Made by a program: the position numbers and the translations under genes. A stretch of 22,671 nt of DNA, taken from the NCBI GenBank assembly GCA_035513275.1, contig DATKCJ010000090.1, forward strand, positions 1 to 22,671, given 5' to 3'. This stretch comes from DATKCJ01 sp035513275. Its GTDB lineage: Bacteria; Verrucomicrobiota; Verrucomicrobiia; Opitutales; Opitutaceae. Under the pieces are notes generated by a model. The model saw only the letters and a list, made by a program, of their open reading frames with translations, was not told the origin of the DNA and made no database searches. Shown piece by piece: positions 8,823-16,894 of this stretch; position 1 is the stretch's first letter, and each line of letters starts with the position of its first letter.

Positions 8823-9129
8823 GCTTATCGGACGACCGTGAGAATTGGGGCAATCTCGATAGGAAAGAGACGCAGGTGCAAGAGTTGCCGCCGCACACCG
8901 GCCGGTTTCTGATTTTCAGGGCGCCTTGAAGACCACGCCTGTTTGAACGACTTTCACGCAGGACCGGCTGAGCGAATGCCACGACGTCCCGGATCGTCCT
9001 CATAATTGAGAACGACGACCGGCTGTTCACTCGCGCTGCCGCTTTACCAGCCGGGTGTGCGCGCCACAAACGTGTGCGCCCCAGAATGGGTCGCGGCCAA
9101 ACCGGGTGGACCCCAGCGCGGATTTGCTC
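8823..9129. other. 307-bp intergenic region upstream of the minus-strand operon
   Basis: No credible gene is seen. It separates two minus-strand genes and must carry the promoter of the operon starting at 8822, but no convincing -35/-10 pair is found. A direct repeat GTGTGCGC occurs at 9055-9062 and 9072-9079, with 17-nt periodicity (start to start). There is no hairpin with a T-tract after the stop at 9130, so read-through from the upstream gene is possible. Confidence 0.5.
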
Positions 9130-10353
9130 TCAGAGTGCCAAATCGGCGACTTTGAGCCTGAGCTGTCCTTCCACTGGAGTGCCGTTCTCCAACGCGGGCA
9201 TGAAGCGGACGTCCTGCAGCGCCACCTCGAGCGGTGCGGGTAGTTTCTTCGAACCTGCTTTGTCCGACGAAAGCGAGAGGGTGCTCCCCGACTTGTCGAC
9301 TTTGGCATAGATAAGTTCGTCCATTTCGACCTGCCCGAGTTCGCGGCGAAACTCGCTGCGCGAGGTCATGAGAATCGGGGCCGGAGAACGGGTCTCACCT
9401 TTGTGTTTCGACAGATACTCGATGAGGAAGAACTGATACGCCTCTTCCCTCGTCAACGGCATGCGCTTCGCGGAGAGGTTGGTCGCCACTTCCACACCGT
9501 TGGCATAAAGACCGATGTCGAATCTCCCGAACGGCAGACCGTTCACCGAAGCAGCGTGGCTCATCTTCACTTTCCGGGGCTGGGAGTCGATTTGGTCGAA
9601 GTTCCGCACGGAAATCTGCTGGACGTTCCTTTCAGGCGCGTCGGCCGTGCCATAATTGGCGACGATCACGATGTATGCGTTTTCAATCGGCTCTGGCGTT
9701 GAAAGGTCAAAGGTGAGTTCGACCTCGGTGGAGTCACTCCGGCCGAGGTTTTGCATGAGGTGCGTATTGGAGGTCGATCTCAATGATTCAAGCCCGGGAA
9801 GCGCGCTCGTATAGGCATTGGTGGCGGCAATCTTATTCGCTTCGGCTGCCGCGGCGGTAATGGCGCCACCTATCCCCGAATCCGGGTCGGCTCCGCCCGC
9901 ATTTGCGAGGGTCATTTGTCCGTGCAGTCTGTCCTGGGTCATACTCGCCTCGTCAGCGAGCAGCATCGAGGATTTCATTGCCTCGAGGTGGGCGCGAGCC
10001 GACATACGGTCGACGCTCTCCGTCTTCACGTTCGCAATCGTGGCTGAGAGATTGCTTAACTTGACCCCTCGATTGATCCGGATGTCGGCCCCTTGTGACA
10101 CGCGCACGTCCTCCAGCTTCTTGTTCTTCCCGATCCGAAGCGAATCCTTGGAAGCGCCGACGACGTGGTAGTATTCGCCATCCTGTTTGATCGCCAAATC
10201 GGTGCCGACGAAGAGCACATGGTCCTTTTGATCTGAAGTTTTGGTCGCTTCCTGCGGCCACGCCGTCGTGCTCAAAACCAGACCGCTAACGAGAGCCGCA
10301 ACATGCACTGTCCGGCGGAGAATTCTGACCTGGGAATTTTGGGGTGTTTTCAT
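9130..10353 (-). CDS. secreted protein of unknown family
   Basis: 407 residues from the ATG at 10353. An in-frame TTG start 45 nt upstream is unlikely because it falls inside the predicted promoter. The N-terminus is a classical signal peptide: basic n-region (RILRRT), hydrophobic VAALVSGLVL, then a probable cleavage after STTAWPQ. The mature protein starts with a beta-rich stretch (VLFVGTDLAIKQDGEYYHVV), has an alanine-rich helical centre (GGAITAAAAEANKIAATNAY), then a beta-sandwich-like region (TEVELTFDLSTPEPIENAYI) and a charged tail. No catalytic motif or metal site is recognised and I cannot name a family. It is divergent from the CRTAC1-like cluster and in the same direction as the GT-C operon but 307 bp away. 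Its size and composition look like a periplasmic or cell-surface structural protein. Confidence 0.75.
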   Translation of the reverse strand: MKTPQNSQVRILRRTVHVAALVSGLVLSTTAWPQEATKTSDQKDHVLFVGTDLAIKQDGEYYHVVGASKDSLRIGKNKKLEDVRVSQGADIRINRGVKLSNLSATIANVKTESVDRMSARAHLEAMKSSMLLADEASMTQDRLHGQMTLANAGGADPDSGIGGAITAAAAEANKIAATNAYTSALPGLESLRSTSNTHLMQNLGRSDSTEVELTFDLSTPEPIENAYIVIVANYGTADAPERNVQQISVRNFDQIDSQPRKVKMSHAASVNGLPFGRFDIGLYANGVEVATNLSAKRMPLTREEAYQFFLIEYLSKHKGETRSPAPILMTSRSEFRRELGQVEMDELIYAKVDKSGSTLSLSSDKAGSKKLPAPLEVALQDVRFMPALENGTPVEGQLRLKVADLAL

Positions 10354-10369
10354 TTTCGGCAATGAATCA

Positions 10370-10398
10370 AGTATGGTCTTGCCCGGGCCCTCTTGCAA
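10370..10398 (-). promoter_or_regulatory. putative sigma70-like promoter of the secreted protein gene
   Basis: On the minus strand TTGCAA (10393-10398) and CATACT (10370-10375) are separated by exactly 17 nt; each matches the sigma70 consensus at 4 of 6 positions. Transcription would start near 10363, about 10 nt before the ATG at 10353, giving a very short leader without a Shine-Dalgarno. This also argues against the upstream TTG start, which overlaps the -35 box. Confidence 0.35.
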
Positions 10399-10585
10399 GG
10401 GGCCGTTTGTCCATTGGCCGCGAATTTTTTGAGTGTCGGAGGAGGAGAGTGGCTCCTAGGGTGGAGTGAATCATCTCGGCGAGTGGCCCCATACGCCTTG
10501 ACTCCCTCGCTCGAATCCGGTCCTCCATTCCAGACCTCATGCCCCCTGTCGCCAACCCCAGCCTTATTGATCCGGAAAACTTGTT

Positions 10586-13500
10586 GTGAGCAGATCAAGT
10601 TTTGGACCACGGGACCACGGGACCACGGACCACATGACCACAGGACTGGTGAACGAAAGCATTTTGCTCACTTGGTCCCGTGGTCCGTGGTCCCGTCGTC
10701 TGAGGCTCTGCCTCGCTGGATACCGGCCTTGGATCGTCATTGGCCGGGCTGTTCGGATCGGGGTGATCGCGGCAGGCGCTGCGACGGCATTGTCGGGGGC
10801 GTCCGCATCGACGCTCGACGAGCAGCCGTTGTCGCCACGATCGGGACCGCGTGGGGCGACGATGTTTGCGACACTTGCGCCGGCGGCGACCGGGATCGTG
10901 GTCGAGAACCGATACGACGATCCGCGGATGTGGGGCGATCGTTACCAGGAGTTTGTCTATGGCGCCATCGGCACGGGCGTCGCAATCGGCGACTTCGATC
11001 GCGACGGCCGGCCGGATGTTTACGTAGTGAGCAAGACGGAGGGAGGCCGGCTCTTCCGGAATCTCGGCGGCTGGCGATTTGAGGACGTGACCGAGCGTGC
11101 GGGCGTAAGCGGCACTGCGACGGGTTGGGCGGAAAAGGCGAAAAGTTGGATCGGACTCGGCGACACGTCAGCGCCGTGGTTCCAAGGCGCGACCTTCGCC
11201 GATGTCGACAATGACGGCCGGCTCGATCTCTACGTCTGCCGTTTCGGCCAGCCAAACCTTCTCTACATGAACCAGGGCGACGGCACCTTCAAGGAAGAGG
11301 CCGCGGTGCGCGGGCTCGCAGTGAGCGACGCGAGCGGTGTCGGCGCATTCTGCGACTACGATCGCGATGGCTGGCTCGATGTCTATGTCCAGACGAATCT
11401 CCTGGATGTGGCGAAGCAGCCGGAGGGGCAGCGCGATCGCCTCTTTCGCAACAATGGCGACGGGAAGTTCACCGAAGTCTCCGATCGCGCGGGCATTCGC
11501 GGCGACACGCAGGGGCACTCGGCGATCTGGTGGGATTTCGACAACGACGGCTGGCCGGACCTCTATGTTGCGAACGACTTTGCCGCACCCGATTCGCTCT
11601 ATCGCAACAATCGCGACGGCACCTTCACCGACGTCCTCAACAGCGTCGTCCCGCTCATGCCACACTCGTCGATGGGCGCCGACCTCGGCGACGTGAACAA
11701 CGACGGTCTCATCGATTTCCTCGTCGCCGACATGGCGGCGACCACGCATGAGAAGGATCAGCGAGGCATGGCCACAAACCGCTCGCGGCTCGACGAGATG
11801 CGCGAGCCGCCCGGTGTGGCGCCGCAATACATGCGCAACGCCCTCTACCTGAACACCGGCACCGGGCACATGCTTGAGGCGGCATACTTCATCGGGCTCG
11901 CGGCGAGCGACTGGACGTGGTCCGTGCGCCTTGAGGACCTCGACAACGACGGCCACATCGATGCGTTCTTCACAAACGGCATGGTGCGCGAGCTAAACAA
12001 CGTCGACCTCGTCGCGCGCTCCTCCGCGGCCGGCAGCCTCGTCGAGAAAGCACGTGTCATGAAATCCAGCCCGCCGCTCGCTCAGGTGAACCTCGCATTC
12101 CGCAACCTCGGCGATCCCGCCGCGGCGGGATTCGAGAATGTCTCGCGCACATGGGGCCTCGATCGCATGGGGGTGAGTTTCGGCGCGGCGTTTGGCGATC
12201 TCGACGGCGACGGTGATCTCGACCTGGTCTTCGTGAATTACGAGGGCGGTGTTTCAGTGCTGCGCAACGATTCCGACACAGGGCATCGCGTGATCGTCGC
12301 GCTGCAGGGCACCCGGTCCAATCGCTTCGGCGTGGGCGCGACAGTGCGTATCGAGTCTGCATCGGGGGTGCAGGTGCGCCAGCTCGGGGTCGCACGCGGC
12401 TACCTTTCGAGCAGCGAGCCGGTGCTTCACTTCGGGCTCGGTGACGACACATTGATCGAGCGCCTCGTCGTCGAATGGCCCAGCGGAGCCGTGCAGACGT
12501 TTGCCGATGTGCCGGTGGATCGGAAACTCACGATCACAGAGCCCGCCTCCGCTCCTGCGGAGCTACGGCGCGACGAGCCCGATTCGGCCACGGACCGCGT
12601 AAACGCGGAACTCCAAACACGGACCGATCCGGTTGAAGTGTCCTCCGGGTTCGGAGTTCCGCCTTTAGGCGGTCCAGGTTCGGCTGCGACCAAGACTCAA
12701 TCGCGTCCGATGTTCTCGCCTATGACTGCGCCGCCGTCGTTCGTCCCCGCCGATCCGACGCGTGCCTCCGCCGATTTCGATCGCGATGGGATTCCCGATC
12801 AATTTGTCGGCGCGAGCGCGTTGCCGGGGAAATATCCGCTCGCCGGCCGGAGCACGCTGCTGGCGGGCCGCTCCAATCTTGAAGACATGACGGACACGCT
12901 CGCACCCGCGTTGCGCGAAGTCGGACTCGTGACGGCGGCTTTGTGGAGCGACGTTGACGGCGACGGCTGGCCCGACCTCGTCGTCGCAATCGACTTGGGC
13001 GAAATCAGATATTTTCACAACAACGCGGGTCGCGGGTTTGAGGACTGGACGGAGCGTGCGGGATTCGCGAGTGCGGGCACCGGCCGGTGGAGTGCGCTTG
13101 CCACCGCGGACTTCAATGGCGACGGACGGCCGGACTTTGTGGTCGGCAACCTTGGCCTCAACACTCGCTATCGAGCGAGCGCGCAAGAGCCCGCTCTGCT
13201 TTTCTTCGGAGACTTTGGCGGCGGCAGCGCGGTGGGAATCGAGGGCCACTTCGAAGATGGCGTGCTCTATCCCTGGCTGTCGCGCGGCGAGATGGAGGCG
13301 AAGGTTTCCGGATTGCGGCGGCGGTTTCCACGAAATGACGCCTATGCGCGCGCTTCGCTCGGCGAGATTGTGGGCGAGGAACGCCTCGCGGCGGCGCGCC
13401 GGTTCGCGGTCACGGAATTGCGCAGCGGCGTCCTCCTCAGCCAGCCCGACGGAAGCCACCGGTTTGCACCACTGCCGGGAATCGCGCAGATCGCGCCGAT

Positions 13501-13831
13501 CCGGGGAATTGTCGCAGGAGACTTCGACGGCGATGGCGCCGCCGATATTTACGCGGTGCAGAATTCGTTCGAGCCACCGCCGTCGATCGGCCACTTCGTC
13601 GGCGGGCTGAGCCAGCTTCTGCTCGGGGACGGTCGCGGCGGTTTTGCGGCGGTCCCACCTGCGGAGAGCGGGTTGATCGTGCCGGGCGAAGCGGTGGCCG
13701 TGACAGTGCGCGATCTGGATGGCGACGGCCGGCCGGATTTCGTGATCACGCGGGGCGACGGCAGCACGATCGCGTTCAGAAACAATGGCGCTTCCGATCG
13801 AGAGGCGACCCCAAGAGACGCTGCACATTAA
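10586..13831 (+). CDS. CRTAC1-like FG-GAP/VCBS + ASPIC/UnbV protein, tandem paralogue 1
   Basis: Up to 1081 residues. Order: export signal (IGVIAAGAATALSGASA, near residues 57-73), family entry motif PRSGPRGATMF, a first FG-GAP propeller with seven calcium loops (DFDRDGRPD to DLDGDGDLD), ASPIC/UnbV (about 561-652, with NRFGVGATVRI, GYLSSSEPVLHFGLG and WPSG), a 77-residue repeat-derived linker, and a second propeller with five loops ending VRDLDGDGRPDFVITRG. The C-terminal UnbV of full-length relatives is absent. It is probably exported; the family is extracellular and function unknown. The start is uncertain: the GTG at 10586 lies just before a palindromic repeat that would encode its first 37 residues; ATG 10634, GTG 10649 and GTG 10763 are alternatives. 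Aligning the paralogues puts the original start near 10720-10740. First gene of the plus-strand cluster. Confidence 0.85.
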   Translation: MSRSSFGPRDHGTTDHMTTGLVNESILLTWSRGPWSRRLRLCLAGYRPWIVIGRAVRIGVIAAGAATALSGASASTLDEQPLSPRSGPRGATMFATLAPAATGIVVENRYDDPRMWGDRYQEFVYGAIGTGVAIGDFDRDGRPDVYVVSKTEGGRLFRNLGGWRFEDVTERAGVSGTATGWAEKAKSWIGLGDTSAPWFQGATFADVDNDGRLDLYVCRFGQPNLLYMNQGDGTFKEEAAVRGLAVSDASGVGAFCDYDRDGWLDVYVQTNLLDVAKQPEGQRDRLFRNNGDGKFTEVSDRAGIRGDTQGHSAIWWDFDNDGWPDLYVANDFAAPDSLYRNNRDGTFTDVLNSVVPLMPHSSMGADLGDVNNDGLIDFLVADMAATTHEKDQRGMATNRSRLDEMREPPGVAPQYMRNALYLNTGTGHMLEAAYFIGLAASDWTWSVRLEDLDNDGHIDAFFTNGMVRELNNVDLVARSSAAGSLVEKARVMKSSPPLAQVNLAFRNLGDPAAAGFENVSRTWGLDRMGVSFGAAFGDLDGDGDLDLVFVNYEGGVSVLRNDSDTGHRVIVALQGTRSNRFGVGATVRIESASGVQVRQLGVARGYLSSSEPVLHFGLGDDTLIERLVVEWPSGAVQTFADVPVDRKLTITEPASAPAELRRDEPDSATDRVNAELQTRTDPVEVSSGFGVPPLGGPGSAATKTQSRPMFSPMTAPPSFVPADPTRASADFDRDGIPDQFVGASALPGKYPLAGRSTLLAGRSNLEDMTDTLAPALREVGLVTAALWSDVDGDGWPDLVVAIDLGEIRYFHNNAGRGFEDWTERAGFASAGTGRWSALATADFNGDGRPDFVVGNLGLNTRYRASAQEPALLFFGDFGGGSAVGIEGHFEDGVLYPWLSRGEMEAKVSGLRRRFPRNDAYARASLGEIVGEERLAAARRFAVTELRSGVLLSQPDGSHRFAPLPGIAQIAPIRGIVAGDFDGDGAADIYAVQNSFEPPPSIGHFVGGLSQLLLGDGRGGFAAVPPAESGLIVPGEAVAVTVRDLDGDGRPDFVITRGDGSTIAFRNNGASDREATPRDAAH
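10604..10695. repeat. GGACCAC-type inverted repeat overlapping a gene start
   Basis: The left arm contains a run of GGACCAC units (10604-10639, spaced 7-8 nt). CGGGACCACGGACCAC (10618-10633) is perfectly inverted as GTGGTCCGTGGTCCCG (10680-10695). Allowing two mismatches the arms extend to 22 bp (10618-10639 with 10674-10695), with a 34-nt loop. It looks like a non-autonomous palindromic element. It lies between the divergent secreted-protein gene and the signal-peptide codons of paralogue 1. Confidence 0.7.
12547..12562. repeat. short hairpin repeat in the linker of paralogue 1
   Basis: CTCCGC-tcct-GCGGAG forms a 6-bp stem directly after the UnbV domain. With its flanks it reads on the minus strand as GTAGCTCCGCAGGAGCGGAG, a form typical of dispersed palindromes. 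It is translated in frame as part of the inter-domain linker (SAPAELRR). Confidence 0.4.
12588..12625 (+). repeat. linker repeat shared with paralogue 2 (copy at 15670-15707)
   Basis: A 38-nt block starting GCCACGGA and containing AACGCGGAACTCCAAAC is nearly identical to 15670-15707 in the linker of the next gene; both translate to RVNAELQT. Flanking linker sequence differs, so the block either survives from the common ancestor or is a dispersed repeat. Paralogue 3 lacks it. Confidence 0.6.
12649..12683. repeat. PPLGG-type hairpin repeat in the linker of paralogue 1
   Basis: CCGCC-ttta-GGCGG (12659-12672) is a hairpin flanked by GTTCGGAGTT and TCCAGGTTCGG. It is translated in frame as GFGVPPLGGPGSA. 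I recognise the GGAGTTCCGCCTTTAGGCGG form as a recurrent dispersed repeat in metagenomic bacterial genomes; only one copy is present here. Confidence 0.4.
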
Positions 13832-13832
13832 G

Positions 13833-16800
13833 ATGAGAACAAGAGCGTCGAACATCCTGCCACTGTGTCTCTCGCTCGCAGTCGGCGCGCCTGGATTGCC
13901 CGCAGCGGGTGACGTCGACCACGGTTCGATCGTCGAATCGGCGTTGGCACCGCGCTCGGCACCGCGTGGAGCGACTCTGTTCACGGTACTCGATGCCGCC
14001 ACCATCGGGATTGTCGCGGAAAACAAGTTTGCCGATCCCGAGATGTGGGGAGAGCGCTACCATGAGTTCACGCTTGGTTTGGTTGGCACGGGCATCGCGA
14101 TCGGCGACTACGATGGCGACGGCCGGCCGGATGTGTTCGTCGTCAGCAAGACCGAGCAATCGCGCCTGTTCCGGAATCTCGGCGGTTGGAAGTTCGAGGA
14201 CGTCACGGAACGGGCCGGGCTGGCCACGACGCAGAAGAGCTGGTTCGAGTCGGCGAAAAGCTGGGCGGGACTTGGAGGCGCCGTCGTCGATTCGCCGGAG
14301 TGGTGGAAACAGGGCGCGACTTTTGCCGATGTAAACAACAACGGCCTGCTCGACATTTACGTGTGCAGGTTCAAGGCGGCAAACCTGCTCTACATCAACC
14401 AAGGCGATGGCACGTTCAAGGAGGAGGCCGCGGCGCGTGGCCTCGCCGTTGTCGATGCGAGCGGAGTGGGCGCATTCTGCGACTTCGACAGGGACGGATG
14501 GCTCGATGTGTTCGTCGCAACCAACCTCCTCGACGCCGCGCTGCACCCCCAGGGCCAGAGGGGCTACCTGTTTCGCAACAAGGGAGACGGCACATTCGAG
14601 GATGTCACCGACCGGGCGGGAATCCGGGGCGAGTTGCAGGCGCACGCGGCCACGTGGTGGGATTTCGACAACGATGGCTGGCCCGATCTGCACATCGCCA
14701 ACGATTTCGCCGGCCCGGACTACCTCTATCGCAACAATCGCGACGGCACCTTCACAGACGTGATACACGAGGTCGTCCCGCAGATGCCTTACTCGTCGAT
14801 GGGCGCGGATCTCGGCGACGTGGACAACGACGGGCGGATCGACTTATTCGTGGCAGACATGGCCGCCACCACCCACGAGAAGGACCATCGAGGCATGGCC
14901 TATTCGCGCGGAAGCGGAAACACCGCAGCCCGCGATCCATCGCAGCGCCCGCAATCCTCGCGAAACATGCTCTACCTCAACACAGGCACCGGTCGCGTGC
15001 AGGAGGCGGCCTTTCTGGCCGGACTGGCGCGGACCGACTGGACATGGTCGACGCGCTTCGAGGACCTCGACAACGATGGCCGCCTCGATCTCTTCGTGAC
15101 CAACGGCATGGTGCGCGAGTTTCAGAACGCCGATCTACTCGAACGCCTCATGGGCGCCGGCACTCCCGGCGAGCGGACCGCCACCATGCGCGCAAGCCCG
15201 AAGCTCACGGAGACGACGCTCGCCTTTAGGAACATGGGCGACCTGCGTTTCGACGAGGTGGGAGCTGGCTGGGGGTTGAGCCGCCGCGGCGTGAGCCTCG
15301 GCGCGGCCTTCGGCGATCTCGATGGCGACGGCGACATGGATCTCATCTACTCCAACTACGAGGGAGGCGTCACAGTCCTGCGCAACGACTCCGACACCGG
15401 GCATCGGGCAATCTTCGAACTTCGAGGCCGGCGTTCAAATCGCTGGGGAGTGGGTGCGACAGTCCGGATCGAAACGCAGTCCGGCAAACAAGTGCGCACG
15501 CTCGTGCTGGCGCGCGGCTACCTGTCGAGCAGCGAGCCGATGCTTCATTTCGGTCTCGGCGACGACACGATGATGGACCGTGTGGAAGTCGAGTGGCCAA
15601 GCGGCGTCAAGCAGGTGTTCACCGATCTGCCGGTTGACCGAAGGTTCACAGTCACCGAGTCCGCTTCTGCCACGGAACGCGTGAACGCGGAACTCCAAAC
15701 CCCGACCCAAGCTGCGCACGGTTGGGCTGCGAGCGAGGTTCAATCGCGTCCGATGTTCTCGCCGACGAATCCGCCGCAGTCACTCTTGGCCGTGGATCCG
15801 ACGCGCGCCGTGGCTGACTTCGATCGCGATGGCAGGCTCGACGAGTTCATCGGAGGCGGGCCGCTGCCGGGCGGGTATCCCGCATCTGGAAGGAGCGTGT
15901 TGCTGAGGGACCGCGACGGCGCCCGCTCGGATGTGACCGACACGATCGCGCCTGGGCTGCGCGATGTCGGCCTCGTGACCGCTGCGATCTGGTGCGACGT
16001 CGATGCCGATGGATGGCCCGACCTGCTAGTCGCGCTCGATTGGGGCGAAGTTAAATATTTCCGCAATGATCGAGGCGTCCGGCTCGAGGATTGGACGGAC
16101 CGCGCCGGATTCGCTTCCGGCGGGACCGGCTGGTGGTCTGCGCTCGCAGCCGGCGATTTGAATGGAGACGGCCGGCCGGACGTCGTCGCCGGCAACACGG
16201 GACTCAACACGCAATACCGGGCCAGCCCCACGCATCCGGCGCTCCTGTTTCTGGGCGACTTCGCCGGTCGCGGCGTGCCGGCGATCGTCGAAGCCTATTT
16301 CGAGGGCGACTCGCTGTTTCCGTGGCGGACCCGAAAGGACATTGGAAAACTTGCACCCGATGTGCTGAAGCGATTTCCGCGGAACAACGCATTTGCTCGG
16401 GCGACACTTCCCGAGATTCTCGGCGAGGCCAGGCTGTCAGCGGCGCGGCGGTTTGCAGCGACCGAGCTGCGCAGCGGGGTCTTCCTGAGCCAGACGGACG
16501 GCACGCATCGGTTCGTGCCGTTTCCCAGAATCGCGCAGATCGCGCCGGTCCAGGGGATCGCGATCGCGGATTTCGACGGGGATGGACTCGCCGATGTATA
16601 CCTCGTGCAGAACAGACGCGCGACGCCTCCTTCGTTTGGCGATTTCGACGGCGGGTTGAGCCAGCTCCTGCTCGGCGACGGGGAAGGGAATTTCTCACCC
16701 GTGCCACCGGCGGATAGCGGGCTTGTCGTCGCAGAGGAAACAACTGCGGTTGCGGTGCACGATCTCGACAACGATGGATGGCCGGACCTTGTCGTCACAC

Positions 16801-16892
16801 GCGGCGACGGCAGCAGAGTCGCGTTTCGAAACAACGGAGTGCCTGGGCGCCGGCCGCCCGGCGTTTCGGGAAAAGGGAGCACTTTGCCGTGA
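13833..16892 (+). CDS. CRTAC1-like FG-GAP/VCBS + ASPIC/UnbV protein, tandem paralogue 2
   Basis: 1019 residues from the ATG at 13833, 1 nt after the stop of paralogue 1. This start gives a clean signal peptide (MRTRASNILPLCLSLAVGAP then GLPAAG), whereas the in-frame ATG at 13785 lies inside the upstream gene. Order: entry motif APRSAPRGATLF, first propeller with seven calcium loops (DYDGDGRPD to DLDGDGDMD; the second is DVNNNGLLD), UnbV (about 518-609, NRWGVGATVRI, GYLSSSEPMLHFGLG), a 52-residue linker with the RVNAELQT block, and a second propeller with five loops. The conserved RFPRNNAFARATLPEILGEA, ATELRSGVFLS and IAQIAPVQGI motifs are present. The protein stops just after FRNNGVPGRRP, where the C-terminal UnbV would begin, as in paralogue 1. 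Probably exported; function unknown. Co-transcribed with its neighbours. Confidence 0.9.
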   Translation: MRTRASNILPLCLSLAVGAPGLPAAGDVDHGSIVESALAPRSAPRGATLFTVLDAATIGIVAENKFADPEMWGERYHEFTLGLVGTGIAIGDYDGDGRPDVFVVSKTEQSRLFRNLGGWKFEDVTERAGLATTQKSWFESAKSWAGLGGAVVDSPEWWKQGATFADVNNNGLLDIYVCRFKAANLLYINQGDGTFKEEAAARGLAVVDASGVGAFCDFDRDGWLDVFVATNLLDAALHPQGQRGYLFRNKGDGTFEDVTDRAGIRGELQAHAATWWDFDNDGWPDLHIANDFAGPDYLYRNNRDGTFTDVIHEVVPQMPYSSMGADLGDVDNDGRIDLFVADMAATTHEKDHRGMAYSRGSGNTAARDPSQRPQSSRNMLYLNTGTGRVQEAAFLAGLARTDWTWSTRFEDLDNDGRLDLFVTNGMVREFQNADLLERLMGAGTPGERTATMRASPKLTETTLAFRNMGDLRFDEVGAGWGLSRRGVSLGAAFGDLDGDGDMDLIYSNYEGGVTVLRNDSDTGHRAIFELRGRRSNRWGVGATVRIETQSGKQVRTLVLARGYLSSSEPMLHFGLGDDTMMDRVEVEWPSGVKQVFTDLPVDRRFTVTESASATERVNAELQTPTQAAHGWAASEVQSRPMFSPTNPPQSLLAVDPTRAVADFDRDGRLDEFIGGGPLPGGYPASGRSVLLRDRDGARSDVTDTIAPGLRDVGLVTAAIWCDVDADGWPDLLVALDWGEVKYFRNDRGVRLEDWTDRAGFASGGTGWWSALAAGDLNGDGRPDVVAGNTGLNTQYRASPTHPALLFLGDFAGRGVPAIVEAYFEGDSLFPWRTRKDIGKLAPDVLKRFPRNNAFARATLPEILGEARLSAARRFAATELRSGVFLSQTDGTHRFVPFPRIAQIAPVQGIAIADFDGDGLADVYLVQNRRATPPSFGDFDGGLSQLLLGDGEGNFSPVPPADSGLVVAEETTAVAVHDLDNDGWPDLVVTRGDGSRVAFRNNGVPGRRPPGVSGKGSTLP
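15670..15707 (+). repeat. linker repeat shared with paralogue 1 (copy at 12588-12625)
   Basis: This is the second copy of the block translating to RVNAELQT; within it CGCGTGAACGC forms a small palindrome. It lies in the linker that replaces a deleted propeller segment. Confidence 0.6.
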
Positions 16893-16894
16893 TG
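16871..16894 (+). promoter_or_regulatory. ribosome site and TGATG stop/start overlap between paralogues 2 and 3
   Basis: The stop TGA (16890-16892) of paralogue 2 shares its A with the ATG (16892-16894) of paralogue 3. AAAAGGGAG (16871-16879) lies 12 nt upstream as a possible Shine-Dalgarno. The arrangement indicates translational coupling and decides the start at 16892 over the in-frame ATG at 16778. Confidence 0.75.

Noticed and set aside
10498..10530. TTGACT as the -35 box of the CRTAC1-like cluster
   Set aside because: No AT-rich -10 box at 15-19 nt spacing, so no promoter could be called.
12665..14026. 453-codon minus-strand ORF across the junction of paralogues 1 and 2
   Set aside because: Antisense shadow of the second propeller and the following signal peptide codons.
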